A stretch of 64,000 nt of DNA from Viola odorata (taxonomy: Eukaryota > Streptophyta > Magnoliopsida > Malpighiales > Violaceae): contig OY829539.1 in the NCBI GenBank assembly GCA_963691705.1, positions 56,642,327 to 56,706,326 of the forward strand. The letters are read 5' to 3'. Below are positions 35,301-48,015 of this stretch, piece after piece. Numbering within the stretch: position 1 is the stretch's first letter; each line of letters begins with the position of its first letter. The notes beneath the pieces are model-generated. The model made no database searches and was not told the DNA's origin. It saw nothing but the letters and a program-made list of their open reading frames with translations. The position numbers and the translations under genes are program-made.

Positions 35301-35820
35301 AGCTGCCTCCGTGTTTGGAGTTATCTTCATGTTTTGAGCTGCCTCCGTGTCATCTGCCTCCGTGTTAGGAGCTATCTCCATGTTAGGAGCTGCCTCCGTG
35401 TAAGCTGCCTCTGTGTTTGGAGTTATCTTCATGTTTTGAGCTGCCTCCGTGTCAGCTGCCTCCGTGTTTGGAGCTATCTTCATGTTTTGAGCTGCCTCCG
35501 TGACTGCTGCCTCCGTGTTAGGCGTTATCTCCATGAGCTGCCTCCGTGTTTGGAGCTATCTTCATGTTTTGAGCTGCCTCCGTGTCAGCTGCCTCCGTGT
35601 TAGGCGTTATCTCCATGAGCTGCCTCTGTGTCAGCTGCCTCTGTGTTTGGAGCTATCTTCATGTTTTGAGCTGCCTCCGTGTTAGCGTTATCTCCATGAG
35701 CTGCCTCTGTGTCAGCTGCCTCCGTGTTTGGAGCTATCTTCATGTTTTGAGCTGCCTCCGTGTCAGCTGCCTCCGTGTTTGGTGCTATCTTCATGTTTTG
35801 AGCTGCCTCCGTGTCAGCTG
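26346..35820 (+). repeat. About 9.5-kb tandem duplication, right copy
   Basis: This is the second copy of 16,850-26,345, in direct orientation and adjacent. Differences I could place by eye include 24586 A against 34061 C, and 25648 T against 35123 C, besides the module-sized length changes described for the left copy. Overall similarity is very high. After about 35,820 the left copy continues into gttatcaccatg while the right copy continues into gttatctccatg, which marks the end. Confidence 0.88.
29492..29511 (+). repeat. Decayed module, second copy
   Basis: This is identical to 19,981-20,000 and occupies the same place in the right copy of the 9.5-kb duplication. Several shared changes in one short stretch make independent origin very unlikely. 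Confidence 0.88.
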
Positions 35821-35856
35821 CCTCCGTGTTAGGCGTTATCTCCATGAGCTGCCTCC

Positions 35857-36730
35857 GTGTTAGGCGTTATCTCCATGAGCTACCTCTGTTTCAGCTGCCT
35901 CCGTGTTTGGAGCTATCTTCATGTTTTGAGCTGCCTCCGTGTCAGCTGCCTCCGTGTTTGGAGCTATCTTCATGTTTTGAGCTGCCTCCGTGTCAGCTGC
36001 CTCCGTGTTAGGAGCTATCTCCATGTTAGGAGCTGCCTCTGTGTCAGCTGCCTCCGTGTTTGGAGCTATCCTCATGTTTTGAGCTGCCTCCGTGTCAGCT
36101 GCCTCCGTGTTAGGCGTTATCACCATGAGCTGCCTCTGTGTCACTTGCCTCCGTGTTTGGACCTATCTTCATGTTTTGAGTTGCCTCCGTGTCAGCTGCC
36201 TCCGTGTTTGGACCTATCTCTATGTTTTGAGCTGCCTCCGTGTCAGCTGCCTCCATGTTTGGAGCTATCTTCATGTTAGGAGCTGCCTCCGTGTCAGCTG
36301 CCTCCGTGTTTGGAGCTATCTTCATGTTTTGAGCTGCCTCCGTGTTTGGAGCTATCTTCATGTTTTGAGCTGCCTACGTGTCAGTTGCCTCCGTGTTAGG
36401 AGCTATCTCCATGTTAGGAGCTGCCTCCGTGTTTGGAGCTATCTTCATATTTTGAGCTCCCTCCGTGTCAGTTGCCTCCGTGTTAAGCGTTATCTCCATG
36501 AGCTGCCTCCGTGTTTGGAGTTATCTTCATGTTTGGAGCTGCCTCCGTGTCAGCTGCCTCCGTGTTTGGAGCTATCTTCATGTTAGGAGCTGCCTCCGTG
36601 TCAGCTGCCTCCGTGTTTGGAGCTATCTTCATGTTTTGAGCTGCCTCCGTGTTTGGAGCTATCTTCATGTTTTGAGCTGCCTCCGTGTCAGCTGCCTCCG
36701 TGTTAGGCGTTATCTCCATGAGCTGCCTCC
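35857..36730 (+). repeat. HOR family D, copy 1 (874 bp)
   Basis: The copy contains gagctacctctgtttc, gttatcaccatg, tgtgtcacttgcc, ggacctatc, tattttgagctccc and gtttggagctgcc in place of the family A gtttgtagctgcc. The order repeats from 36,731. This first copy lacks one 15+36 unit around 36,500 compared with the second, but is longer elsewhere by a 15-bp module. Confidence 0.78.
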
Positions 36731-37589
36731 GTGTTAGGCGTTATCTCCATGAGCTACCTCTGTTTCAGCTGCCTCCGTGTTTGGAGCTATCTTCATGTTT
36801 TGAGCTGCCTCCGTGTCAGCTGCCTCCGTGTTTGGAGCTATCTTCATGTTTTGAGCTGCCTCCGTGTCAGGAGCTATCTCCATGTTAGGAGCTGCCTCTG
36901 TGTCAGCTGCCTCCGTGTTTGGAGCTATCCTCATGTTTTGAGCTGCCTCCGTGTCAGCTGCCTCCGTGTTAGGCGTTATCACCATGAGCTGCCTCTGTGT
37001 CACTTGCCTCCGTGTTTGGACCTATCTTCATGTTTTGAGTTGCCTCCGTGTCAGCTGCCTCCGTGTTTGGAGCTATCTCTATGTTTTGAGCTGCCCCCGT
37101 GTCAGCTGCCTCCATGTTTGGAGCTATCTTCATGTTAGGAGCTGCCTCCGTGTCAGCTGCCTCCGTGTTTGGAGCTATCTTCATGTTTTGAGCAGCCTCC
37201 GTGTTTGGAGCTATCTTCATGTTTTGAGCTGCCTACGTGTCAGTTGCCTCCGTGTTAGGAGCTATCTCCATGTTAGGAGCTGCCTCCGTGTTTGGAGCTA
37301 TCTTCATATTTTGAGCTCCCTCCGTGTCAGTTGCCTCCGTGTTAAGCGTTATCTCCATGAGCTGCCTCTGTGTCAGCTGCCTCCGTGTTTGGAGTTATCT
37401 TCATGTTTGGAGCTGCCTCCGTGTCAGCTGCCTCCGTGTTTGGAGCTATCTTCATGTTAGGAGCTGCCTCCGTGTCAGCTGCCTCCGTGTTTGGAGCTAT
37501 CTTCATGTTTTGAGCTGCCTCCGTGTTTGGAGCTATCTTCATGTTTTGAGCTGCCTACGTGTCAGTTGCCTCCGTGTTAGGAGCTATCT
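36731..37589 (+). repeat. HOR family D, copy 2 (about 859 bp)
   Basis: The segment repeats 35,857-36,730 with an offset of 874 bp at the start and 859 bp further in (36,092/36,951 and 36,465/37,324). It has gtgtcaggagctatctcc near 36,866, where modules were joined at a different point, and gctgcccccgtg near 37,090. Confidence 0.75.
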
Positions 37590-38600
37590 CCATGTTAGGA
37601 GCTGCCTCCGTGTTTGGAGCTATCTTCATATTTTGAGCTCCCTCCGTGTCAGTTGCCTCCGTGTTAAGCGTTATCTCCATGAGCTGCCTCTGTGTCAGCT
37701 GCCTCCGTGTTTGGAGCTATCTTCATGTTTTGAGCTGCCTCCGTGTTAGTGTTATCTCCATGAGCTGCCTCTGTGTCATCTGCCTCCGTGTTTGGAGCTA
37801 TCTTCATGTTTTGAGCTGCCTCTGTGTCAGCTGCCTCCGTGTTTTGAGCTATCTTCATGTTTTGAGCTGCCTCCGTGTCAGCTGCCTCCGTGTTAGGCGT
37901 TATCTCCATGAGCTGCCTCCGTGTTAGGCGTTATCTCCATGAGCTACCTCTGTTTCAGCTGCCTCCGTGTTTGGAGCTATCTTCATGTTTTGAGCTGCCT
38001 CCGTGTCAGCTGCCTCCGTGTTAGGCGTTATCTCCATGAGCTGCCTCCGTGTTAGGCGTTATCTCCATGAGCTGCCTCTGTTTCAGCTGCCTCCGTGTTT
38101 GGAGCTATCTTCATGTTTTGAGTGGCCTCCGTGTCAGCTGCCTCCGTGTTTGGAGCTATCTTCATGTTAGGAGTTACTTCTGTGTCAGCTGCCTCCGTGT
38201 TTGGAGTTATCTCCATGTTTTGAGCTGCCTCCGTGTCAGCTGCCTCCGTGTTTGGAGCTATCTTCATGTTTTGAGCTGCCTCTATGTCAGCTGCCTCTAT
38301 GTTAGGAGCTATCTCCATGTTAGGAGCTGCCTCTGTGTCAGCTGCCTCCGTGTTTGGAGCTATCTTCATGTTTTGAGCTGCCTCCGTGTCAGCTACCTCC
38401 GTGTTAGGCGTTATCTCCATGAGCTGCCTCTGTGTCAGCTGCCTCCGTGTTTGGAGCTATCTTCATGTTTTGAGTTGCCTCCGTGTTTGGAGCTATCTTT
38501 ATGTTTTGAGCTGCCTCCGTGTCAGCTGCCTCCGTGTTTGGACCTATCTTCATGTTTTGAGCTGCCTCTATGTTAGGAGCTATCTCCATGTTAGGAGCTG
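37590..38600 (+). repeat. Junction zone with family A-like and family B-like modules
   Basis: It contains tattttgagctccc, a 30-bp module variant reading ttagtgttatc near 37,745, tctgtttc blocks, a single family A anchor at 38,049 with tttgagtggcctcc, and then gtcagctacctcc. No internal large repeat was seen. It leads directly into the 4,318-bp duplication. Confidence 0.72.
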
Positions 38601-41600
38601 CCTCTGTGTCAGCTGCCTCCGTGTTTGGAGCTATCCTCATGTTTTGAGCTGCCTCCGTGTCAGTTGCCTCCGTATTAGGCGTTATCACCATGAGCTGCCT
38701 CTGTGTCAGCTGCCTCCGTGTTTGGAGCTATCTTCATGTTTTGCGCTGCCTCCGTGTTAGCTGCCTCCGTGTTTGGAGCTGTCTTCATGTTAAGAGCTGC
38801 CTCCGTGTCAGCTGCCTCCGTGTTTGGAGCTATCTTCATGTTTTGAGCTGCCTCCGTGTCAGCTGCCTCCGTGTTAGGAGCAATCTCCATGTTAGGAGCT
38901 GCCTCTATGTCAGCTGCCTCCGTGTTTGGAGCTATCCTCATGTTTTGAGCTGCCTCCGTGTCAGCTGCCTCCGTGTTAGGCGTTATCACCATGAGCTGCC
39001 TCTGTGTCAGCTGCCTCCATCTTTGGACCTATCTTCATGTTTTGAGTTGCCTCCGTGTCAGCTGCCTCCGTGTTTGGAGCTATCTTTATGTTTTGAGCTG
39101 CCTCCGTGTTTGGAGCTATCTTCATGTTAGGAGCTGCCTCCGTGTCAGCTGCCTCCGTGTTTGGAGCTATCTTCATGTTTTGAGCTGCCTCCATGTTTGG
39201 AGTTATCTTCATGTTTTGAGCTACCTACGTGTCAGTTGCCTCCGTGTTAGGAGCTATCTCCATGTTAGGAGCTGCCTCCGTGTTTGGAGCTATGTTCATA
39301 TTTTGAGCTGCCTCCGTGTCAGTTGCCTCCGTGTTAAGCGTTATCTCCATGTGCTGCCTCTGTGTCAGCTGCCTCCGTGTTTGGAGCTATCTTCATGTTT
39401 TGAGCTGCCTCCGTGTCAGCTGCCTCCGTGTTAGGCGTTATCTCCATGAGCTGCCTCTGTGTCAGCTGCCTCCGTGTTTGGAGGTATCTTCATGTTTTGA
39501 GCTGCCTCCGTGTCAGTTGCCTCCGTGTTAAGCGTTATCTCTGTGTCAGTTGCCTCTGTGTCAGCTGCCTCCGTGTTTGGAGTTATCTTCATGTTTTGGG
39601 CTGCCTCCGTGTTAGGCGTTATCTCCATGAGCTGCCTCTGTGTCAGCTGCCTCCGTGTTTGGACCTATCCTCATGTTTTGAGCTACCTCCGTGTCAGCTG
39701 CCTCCGTGTTTGGAGCTATCTTCATGTTTTGAGTTGCCTCTGTGTCAGCTGCCTCCATGTTAGGAGCTATTTCCATGTTAGGAGCTGCCTCCATGTCAGC
39801 TGCCTCCGTGTTTTGAGCTATCTTCATGTTTTGAGCTGCCTCCGTGTCAGCTGCCTCCGTGTTAGGCGTTATCTCCATGAGTTGCCTCTGTGTCAGTTGC
39901 TTCCGTGTTTGGAGCTATCTTCATGTTTTGAGCTGCCTCCGTGTCAGCTGCCTCCGTGTTTGGAGCTATCTTCATGTTTTGAGCTGCCTCCGTGTTAGGC
40001 GTTATCTCCATGAGCTGCCTCCGTGTTTGGAGCTATCTTCATGTTAGGAGTTGCCTCCGTGTCAGCTGCCTTCATGTTTGGAGCTATCTTCATGTTTTGA
40101 GCTGCCTCCGTGTCAGCTGCCTCCGTGTTAGGAGCTATCTCCATGTTAGGAGCTGCCTCTGTGTCAGCCGCCTCTGTGTTTGGAGCTATCCTCATGCTTT
40201 AAGCTGCCTCCGTGTTAGGCGTTATCACCATGAGCTGCCTCTGTGTCAGTTGCCTCCGTGTTTGGAGCTATCTTCATGTTTTGTGCAGCCTCCGTGTCAG
40301 CTGCCTCCGTGTTTGGAGCTATCTTTATGTTTTGAGCTGCCTCCGTGTCAGCTGCCTCCATGTTTGGAGCTATCTTCATGTTAGGAGTTGCCTCCGTGTC
40401 AGCTGCCTCCGTGTTTGGAGCTATCTTCATGTTTTGAGCTGCCTCCGTGTTTGGAGCTATCTTCATGTTTTGAGCTGCCTACGTGTCAGCTGCCTCCGTG
40501 TTATGAGCTATCTCCATGTTAGGAGTTGGCTCCGTGTTTGGAGCTATCTTCATGTTTTGAGCTACCTCCGTGTCAGTTGCCTCCGTGTTAAGCGTTATCT
40601 CCATGAGCTGCCTCTGTGTCAGCTGCCTCCGTGTTTGGAGCTATCTTCATGTTTTGAGCTGCCTCGGAGTCAGCTGCGTCCGTGTTAGGCGTTATCTCCA
40701 TGAGCTGCCTCTGTGTCAGCTGCCTCCGTGTTTGGACCTATCTTCATGTTTTGAGCTACCTCCGTGTCAGCTGTCTCCGTGTTTGGAGCTATCTTGATGT
40801 TTTGAGCTGCCTCCGTGTCAGTTGCCTCCGTGTTAAGCAATATCTCCATGAGCTGCCTCTGTGTCAGCTGCCTCCGTGTTTGGAGCTATCTTCATGTTTT
40901 GAGTTGCCTCCGTGTCAGCTGCCTCCGTGTTAGGCGTTATCTCCATGAGCTGCCTCTGTGTCAGCTGCCTCCGTGTTTGGACCTATCTTCATGTTTTGAG
41001 CTACCTCCGTGTCAGCTGCCTCCGTGTTTGGAGCTATCTTCATGTTTTGAGCTGCCTCCGTGTCAGCTGCCTCCGTGTTAGGAGCTATCTCCATGTTAGG
41101 AGCTGCCTCCGTGTCAGTTGCCTCCGTGTTTGGAGCTATCTTCATGTTTTGAGCTGCCTCCGTGTCACCTGCCTCCGTGTTAGGCGTTATCTCCATGAGT
41201 TACCTCTGTGTCAGCTGCCTCCGTGTTTTAGCTATCTTCATGTTTTGAGCTGCCTCCGTGTTAGGCGTTATCTCCATGAGCTGCCTCTCTGTCAGCTGCC
41301 TCCGTGTTTGGAGCTATCTTCATGTTTTGAGCTACCTCCGTGTCAGCTGCCTCCGTGTTTGGAGTTATCTTTATGTTTTGATCTGCTTCCGTGTCTTCTG
41401 CCTCCGTGTTAGGAGCTATCTCCATGTTAGGAGATGCCTCCATGTCAGTTGCCTCTGTGTTTGGAGTTATCTTCATGTTTTGAACTGCCTCCGTGTCAGC
41501 TGCCTCCGTGTTAGGAGCTATCTCCATGTTAGAAGCTGCCTCCGTGTCAGCTGCCTTCGTGTTTGGAGCTATCTTCATGTTTTGAGCTGCCTCCGTGTCA

Positions 41601-42918
41601 GCTGCCTCCATGTTAGGCGTTATCTCCATGAGCTGCCTCTGTGTCAGCTGCCTCCGTGTTTGGACCTATCTCCATGTTAGGAGCTACCTCCGTGTCAGCT
41701 TCCTCCGTGGTTGGAGCTATCTTCATGTTTTGAGCTGCCTCCGTGTCAGTTGCCTCCGTGTTAAGCAATATCTCCATGACCTCCTCTGTGTCAGCTGCCT
41801 CCGTGTTTGGAGCTATCTTCATGTTTTGAGCTGCCTCCGTGTCACCTCCCTCCGTGTTAGGCGTTTTCTCCATGAGTTACCTCTGTGTCAGCTGCCTCCG
41901 TGTTTGTAGCTATCTTCATATTTTGAGCTGCCTCTGTGTCAGCTGCCTCCGTGTTTGGAGCTATCTTCATGTTTTGAGCTACCTCCGTGTCAGCTGCCTC
42001 CGTGTTTGGAGTTATCTTCATGTTTTGAGCTGCCTCCGTGTCATCTGCCTCCGTGTTAGGAGCTGCCTCCGTGTCAGCTGCCTCCGTGTTTGGAGTTATC
42101 TTCATGTTTTGAGCTGCCTCCGTGTCAGCTGCCTCCGTGTTTGGAGCTATCTTCATGTTTTGAGCTGCCTCCGTGACTGCTGCCTCCGTGTTAGGCCTTA
42201 TCTCCATGAGCTGCCTCCGTGTTTGGAGCTATCTTCATGTTTTGAGCTGCCTCCGTGTCAGCTGCCTCCGTGTTTTGAGCTATCTTCATGTTTTGAGCTG
42301 CCTCCGTGTCATCTGCCTCCGTGTTAGGAGCTATCTCCATGTTAGGAGCTGCCTCCGTGTCAACTGCCTCTGTGTTCGGAGCTATCTTCATGTTTTGAGC
42401 TGCCTCCGTGTCAGCTGCCTCTGTGTTTGGAGCTATCTTCATATTTTGAGCTGCCTCCGTGACTGCAGCCTCCGTGTTAGGCGTTATCTCCATGAGCTGC
42501 CTCCGTGGTTGGAGCTATCTTCATGTTTTGAGCTGCCTCCGTGTCAGCTGCCTCCGTGTTTTGAGCTATCTTCATGTTTTGAGCTGCCTCTGTGTCATCT
42601 GTCTCCGTGTTTGGAGCTATCTTCATGTTTTGAGCTGCCTCCGTGTTAGGCGTTATCTCCATGAGCTACCTCTGTGTCAGCTGCCTCCGTGTTTGGAGCT
42701 ATCTTCATGTTTTGAGCTACCTCCGTGTCAGCTGCCTCCGTGTTTGGAGCTATTTTCATGTTTTGAGCTGCCTCCGTGTCAGCTGCCTCCGTGTTAGGAG
42801 CTATCTCCATGTTAGGAGTTGCCTCCGTGTCAGTTGCCTCCGTGTTTGGAGCTATATTCATGTTTTGAGCTGCCTCCGTGTCATCTGCCTCCGTGTTAGG
42901 CGTTTTCTCCATGAGTTA
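38601..42918 (+). repeat. 4,318-bp tandem duplication, left copy
   Basis: All recognisable module variants recur 4,318 bp downstream, for example gtattaggcg (38,672/42,990), ccatgtgctgcc (39,349/43,667), gctttaagctgcc (40,195/44,513), tatcttgatg (40,793/45,111) and gtgactgcagcc (42,470/46,788). The edges fall in the string cctctgtgtcagctgcct, present at 38,601, 42,919 and 47,237, which would be the recombination point of an unequal exchange. The only difference between the copies that I noticed is T at 39583 against C at 43901. Confidence 0.92.
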
Positions 42919-45900
42919 CCTCTGTGTCAGCTGCCTCCGTGTTTGGAGCTATCCTCATGTTTTGAGCTGCCTCCGTGTCAGTTGCCTCCGTATTAGGCGT
43001 TATCACCATGAGCTGCCTCTGTGTCAGCTGCCTCCGTGTTTGGAGCTATCTTCATGTTTTGCGCTGCCTCCGTGTTAGCTGCCTCCGTGTTTGGAGCTGT
43101 CTTCATGTTAAGAGCTGCCTCCGTGTCAGCTGCCTCCGTGTTTGGAGCTATCTTCATGTTTTGAGCTGCCTCCGTGTCAGCTGCCTCCGTGTTAGGAGCA
43201 ATCTCCATGTTAGGAGCTGCCTCTATGTCAGCTGCCTCCGTGTTTGGAGCTATCCTCATGTTTTGAGCTGCCTCCGTGTCAGCTGCCTCCGTGTTAGGCG
43301 TTATCACCATGAGCTGCCTCTGTGTCAGCTGCCTCCATCTTTGGACCTATCTTCATGTTTTGAGTTGCCTCCGTGTCAGCTGCCTCCGTGTTTGGAGCTA
43401 TCTTTATGTTTTGAGCTGCCTCCGTGTTTGGAGCTATCTTCATGTTAGGAGCTGCCTCCGTGTCAGCTGCCTCCGTGTTTGGAGCTATCTTCATGTTTTG
43501 AGCTGCCTCCATGTTTGGAGTTATCTTCATGTTTTGAGCTACCTACGTGTCAGTTGCCTCCGTGTTAGGAGCTATCTCCATGTTAGGAGCTGCCTCCGTG
43601 TTTGGAGCTATGTTCATATTTTGAGCTGCCTCCGTGTCAGTTGCCTCCGTGTTAAGCGTTATCTCCATGTGCTGCCTCTGTGTCAGCTGCCTCCGTGTTT
43701 GGAGCTATCTTCATGTTTTGAGCTGCCTCCGTGTCAGCTGCCTCCGTGTTAGGCGTTATCTCCATGAGCTGCCTCTGTGTCAGCTGCCTCCGTGTTTGGA
43801 GGTATCTTCATGTTTTGAGCTGCCTCCGTGTCAGTTGCCTCCGTGTTAAGCGTTATCTCTGTGTCAGTTGCCTCTGTGTCAGCTGCCTCCGTGTTTGGAG
43901 CTATCTTCATGTTTTGGGCTGCCTCCGTGTTAGGCGTTATCTCCATGAGCTGCCTCTGTGTCAGCTGCCTCCGTGTTTGGACCTATCCTCATGTTTTGAG
44001 CTACCTCCGTGTCAGCTGCCTCCGTGTTTGGAGCTATCTTCATGTTTTGAGTTGCCTCTGTGTCAGCTGCCTCCATGTTAGGAGCTATTTCCATGTTAGG
44101 AGCTGCCTCCATGTCAGCTGCCTCCGTGTTTTGAGCTATCTTCATGTTTTGAGCTGCCTCCGTGTCAGCTGCCTCCGTGTTAGGCGTTATCTCCATGAGT
44201 TGCCTCTGTGTCAGTTGCTTCCGTGTTTGGAGCTATCTTCATGTTTTGAGCTGCCTCCGTGTCAGCTGCCTCCGTGTTTGGAGCTATCTTCATGTTTTGA
44301 GCTGCCTCCGTGTTAGGCGTTATCTCCATGAGCTGCCTCCGTGTTTGGAGCTATCTTCATGTTAGGAGTTGCCTCCGTGTCAGCTGCCTTCATGTTTGGA
44401 GCTATCTTCATGTTTTGAGCTGCCTCCGTGTCAGCTGCCTCCGTGTTAGGAGCTATCTCCATGTTAGGAGCTGCCTCTGTGTCAGCCGCCTCTGTGTTTG
44501 GAGCTATCCTCATGCTTTAAGCTGCCTCCGTGTTAGGCGTTATCACCATGAGCTGCCTCTGTGTCAGTTGCCTCCGTGTTTGGAGCTATCTTCATGTTTT
44601 GTGCAGCCTCCGTGTCAGCTGCCTCCGTGTTTGGAGCTATCTTTATGTTTTGAGCTGCCTCCGTGTCAGCTGCCTCCATGTTTGGAGCTATCTTCATGTT
44701 AGGAGTTGCCTCCGTGTCAGCTGCCTCCGTGTTTGGAGCTATCTTCATGTTTTGAGCTGCCTCCGTGTTTGGAGCTATCTTCATGTTTTGAGCTGCCTAC
44801 GTGTCAGCTGCCTCCGTGTTATGAGCTATCTCCATGTTAGGAGTTGGCTCCGTGTTTGGAGCTATCTTCATGTTTTGAGCTACCTCCGTGTCAGTTGCCT
44901 CCGTGTTAAGCGTTATCTCCATGAGCTGCCTCTGTGTCAGCTGCCTCCGTGTTTGGAGCTATCTTCATGTTTTGAGCTGCCTCGGAGTCAGCTGCGTCCG
45001 TGTTAGGCGTTATCTCCATGAGCTGCCTCTGTGTCAGCTGCCTCCGTGTTTGGACCTATCTTCATGTTTTGAGCTACCTCCGTGTCAGCTGTCTCCGTGT
45101 TTGGAGCTATCTTGATGTTTTGAGCTGCCTCCGTGTCAGTTGCCTCCGTGTTAAGCAATATCTCCATGAGCTGCCTCTGTGTCAGCTGCCTCCGTGTTTG
45201 GAGCTATCTTCATGTTTTGAGTTGCCTCCGTGTCAGCTGCCTCCGTGTTAGGCGTTATCTCCATGAGCTGCCTCTGTGTCAGCTGCCTCCGTGTTTGGAC
45301 CTATCTTCATGTTTTGAGCTACCTCCGTGTCAGCTGCCTCCGTGTTTGGAGCTATCTTCATGTTTTGAGCTGCCTCCGTGTCAGCTGCCTCCGTGTTAGG
45401 AGCTATCTCCATGTTAGGAGCTGCCTCCGTGTCAGTTGCCTCCGTGTTTGGAGCTATCTTCATGTTTTGAGCTGCCTCCGTGTCACCTGCCTCCGTGTTA
45501 GGCGTTATCTCCATGAGTTACCTCTGTGTCAGCTGCCTCCGTGTTTTAGCTATCTTCATGTTTTGAGCTGCCTCCGTGTTAGGCGTTATCTCCATGAGCT
45601 GCCTCTCTGTCAGCTGCCTCCGTGTTTGGAGCTATCTTCATGTTTTGAGCTACCTCCGTGTCAGCTGCCTCCGTGTTTGGAGTTATCTTTATGTTTTGAT
45701 CTGCTTCCGTGTCTTCTGCCTCCGTGTTAGGAGCTATCTCCATGTTAGGAGATGCCTCCATGTCAGTTGCCTCTGTGTTTGGAGTTATCTTCATGTTTTG
45801 AACTGCCTCCGTGTCAGCTGCCTCCGTGTTAGGAGCTATCTCCATGTTAGAAGCTGCCTCCGTGTCAGCTGCCTTCGTGTTTGGAGCTATCTTCATGTTT

Positions 45901-47236
45901 TGAGCTGCCTCCGTGTCAGCTGCCTCCATGTTAGGCGTTATCTCCATGAGCTGCCTCTGTGTCAGCTGCCTCCGTGTTTGGACCTATCTCCATGTTAGGA
46001 GCTACCTCCGTGTCAGCTTCCTCCGTGGTTGGAGCTATCTTCATGTTTTGAGCTGCCTCCGTGTCAGTTGCCTCCGTGTTAAGCAATATCTCCATGACCT
46101 CCTCTGTGTCAGCTGCCTCCGTGTTTGGAGCTATCTTCATGTTTTGAGCTGCCTCCGTGTCACCTCCCTCCGTGTTAGGCGTTTTCTCCATGAGTTACCT
46201 CTGTGTCAGCTGCCTCCGTGTTTGTAGCTATCTTCATATTTTGAGCTGCCTCTGTGTCAGCTGCCTCCGTGTTTGGAGCTATCTTCATGTTTTGAGCTAC
46301 CTCCGTGTCAGCTGCCTCCGTGTTTGGAGTTATCTTCATGTTTTGAGCTGCCTCCGTGTCATCTGCCTCCGTGTTAGGAGCTGCCTCCGTGTCAGCTGCC
46401 TCCGTGTTTGGAGTTATCTTCATGTTTTGAGCTGCCTCCGTGTCAGCTGCCTCCGTGTTTGGAGCTATCTTCATGTTTTGAGCTGCCTCCGTGACTGCTG
46501 CCTCCGTGTTAGGCCTTATCTCCATGAGCTGCCTCCGTGTTTGGAGCTATCTTCATGTTTTGAGCTGCCTCCGTGTCAGCTGCCTCCGTGTTTTGAGCTA
46601 TCTTCATGTTTTGAGCTGCCTCCGTGTCATCTGCCTCCGTGTTAGGAGCTATCTCCATGTTAGGAGCTGCCTCCGTGTCAACTGCCTCTGTGTTCGGAGC
46701 TATCTTCATGTTTTGAGCTGCCTCCGTGTCAGCTGCCTCTGTGTTTGGAGCTATCTTCATATTTTGAGCTGCCTCCGTGACTGCAGCCTCCGTGTTAGGC
46801 GTTATCTCCATGAGCTGCCTCCGTGGTTGGAGCTATCTTCATGTTTTGAGCTGCCTCCGTGTCAGCTGCCTCCGTGTTTTGAGCTATCTTCATGTTTTGA
46901 GCTGCCTCTGTGTCATCTGTCTCCGTGTTTGGAGCTATCTTCATGTTTTGAGCTGCCTCCGTGTTAGGCGTTATCTCCATGAGCTACCTCTGTGTCAGCT
47001 GCCTCCGTGTTTGGAGCTATCTTCATGTTTTGAGCTACCTCCGTGTCAGCTGCCTCCGTGTTTGGAGCTATTTTCATGTTTTGAGCTGCCTCCGTGTCAG
47101 CTGCCTCCGTGTTAGGAGCTATCTCCATGTTAGGAGTTGCCTCCGTGTCAGTTGCCTCCGTGTTTGGAGCTATATTCATGTTTTGAGCTGCCTCCGTGTC
47201 ATCTGCCTCCGTGTTAGGCGTTTTCTCCATGAGTTA
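42919..47236 (+). repeat. 4,318-bp tandem duplication, right copy
   Basis: This is the second, nearly identical copy of 38,601-42,918. The near lack of differences is in sharp contrast to the local HOR copies around it and suggests a very recent event. A duplication made during genome assembly is the main alternative, since identical neighbouring copies are hard to place with short reads. Confidence 0.92.
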
Positions 47237-48015
47237 CCTCTGTGTCAGCTGCCTCTGTGTTTGGAGCTATCTTCATGTTTTGAGCTACCTCCGTGTCAGC
47301 TGCCTCCGTGGTTGGAGCTATCTTCATGTTTTGAGCTGCCTCCGTGTCAGTTGCCTCCGTGTTAAGCAATATCTCCATGAGCTCCTCTGTGTCAGCTGCC
47401 TCCGTGTTTGGAGCTATATTCATGTTTTGAGCTGCCTCCGTGTCACCTGCCTCCGTGTTAGGCGTTTTCTCCATGAGTTACCTCTGTGTCAGCTGCCTCC
47501 GTGTTTGTAGCTATCTTCATATTTTGAGCTGCCTCTGTGTCAGCTGCCTCCGTGTTTGGAGCTATCTTCATGTTTTGAGCTGCCTCCGTGTCAGTTGCCT
47601 CCGTGTTAAGCAATATCTCCATGAGCTCCTCTGTGTCAGCTGCCTCCGTGTTTGGAGCTATATTCATGTTTTGAGCTGCCTCCGTGTCACCTGCCTCCGT
47701 GTTAGGCGTTTTCTCCATGAGCTACCTCTGTGTCAGCTGCCTCCGTGTTTGGAGCTATATTCATGTTTTGAGCTGCCTCCGTGTCACCTGCCTCCGTGTT
47801 AGGCGTTTTCTCCATGAGTTACCTCTGTGTCAGCTGCCTCCGTGTTTGTAGCTATCTTCATATTTTGAGCTGCCTCTGTGTCAGCTGCCTCTGTGTTTGG
47901 AGCTATCTTCATGTTTTGAGCTGCCTCCGTGTCAGCTGCCTCCGTGTTTGGAGCTATCTTCATGTTTTGAGCTGCCTCCGTGTCAGCTGCCTCCGTGTTA
48001 GGCGTTATCTCCATG
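47237..48015 (+). repeat. Local 244-bp repeats with the ctcctctgtg truncated module
   Basis: Segments containing gttttctccatgagttacc, gtttgtagctatc, gttaagcaatatc and the shortened module gagctcctctgtgtc recur at 47,196, 47,440 and partly 47,680 to 47,781. These are variants already present in the preceding 4,318-bp unit and around 25,370 and 34,850. The segment appears to be a local amplification at the edge of the large duplication. Confidence 0.75.
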
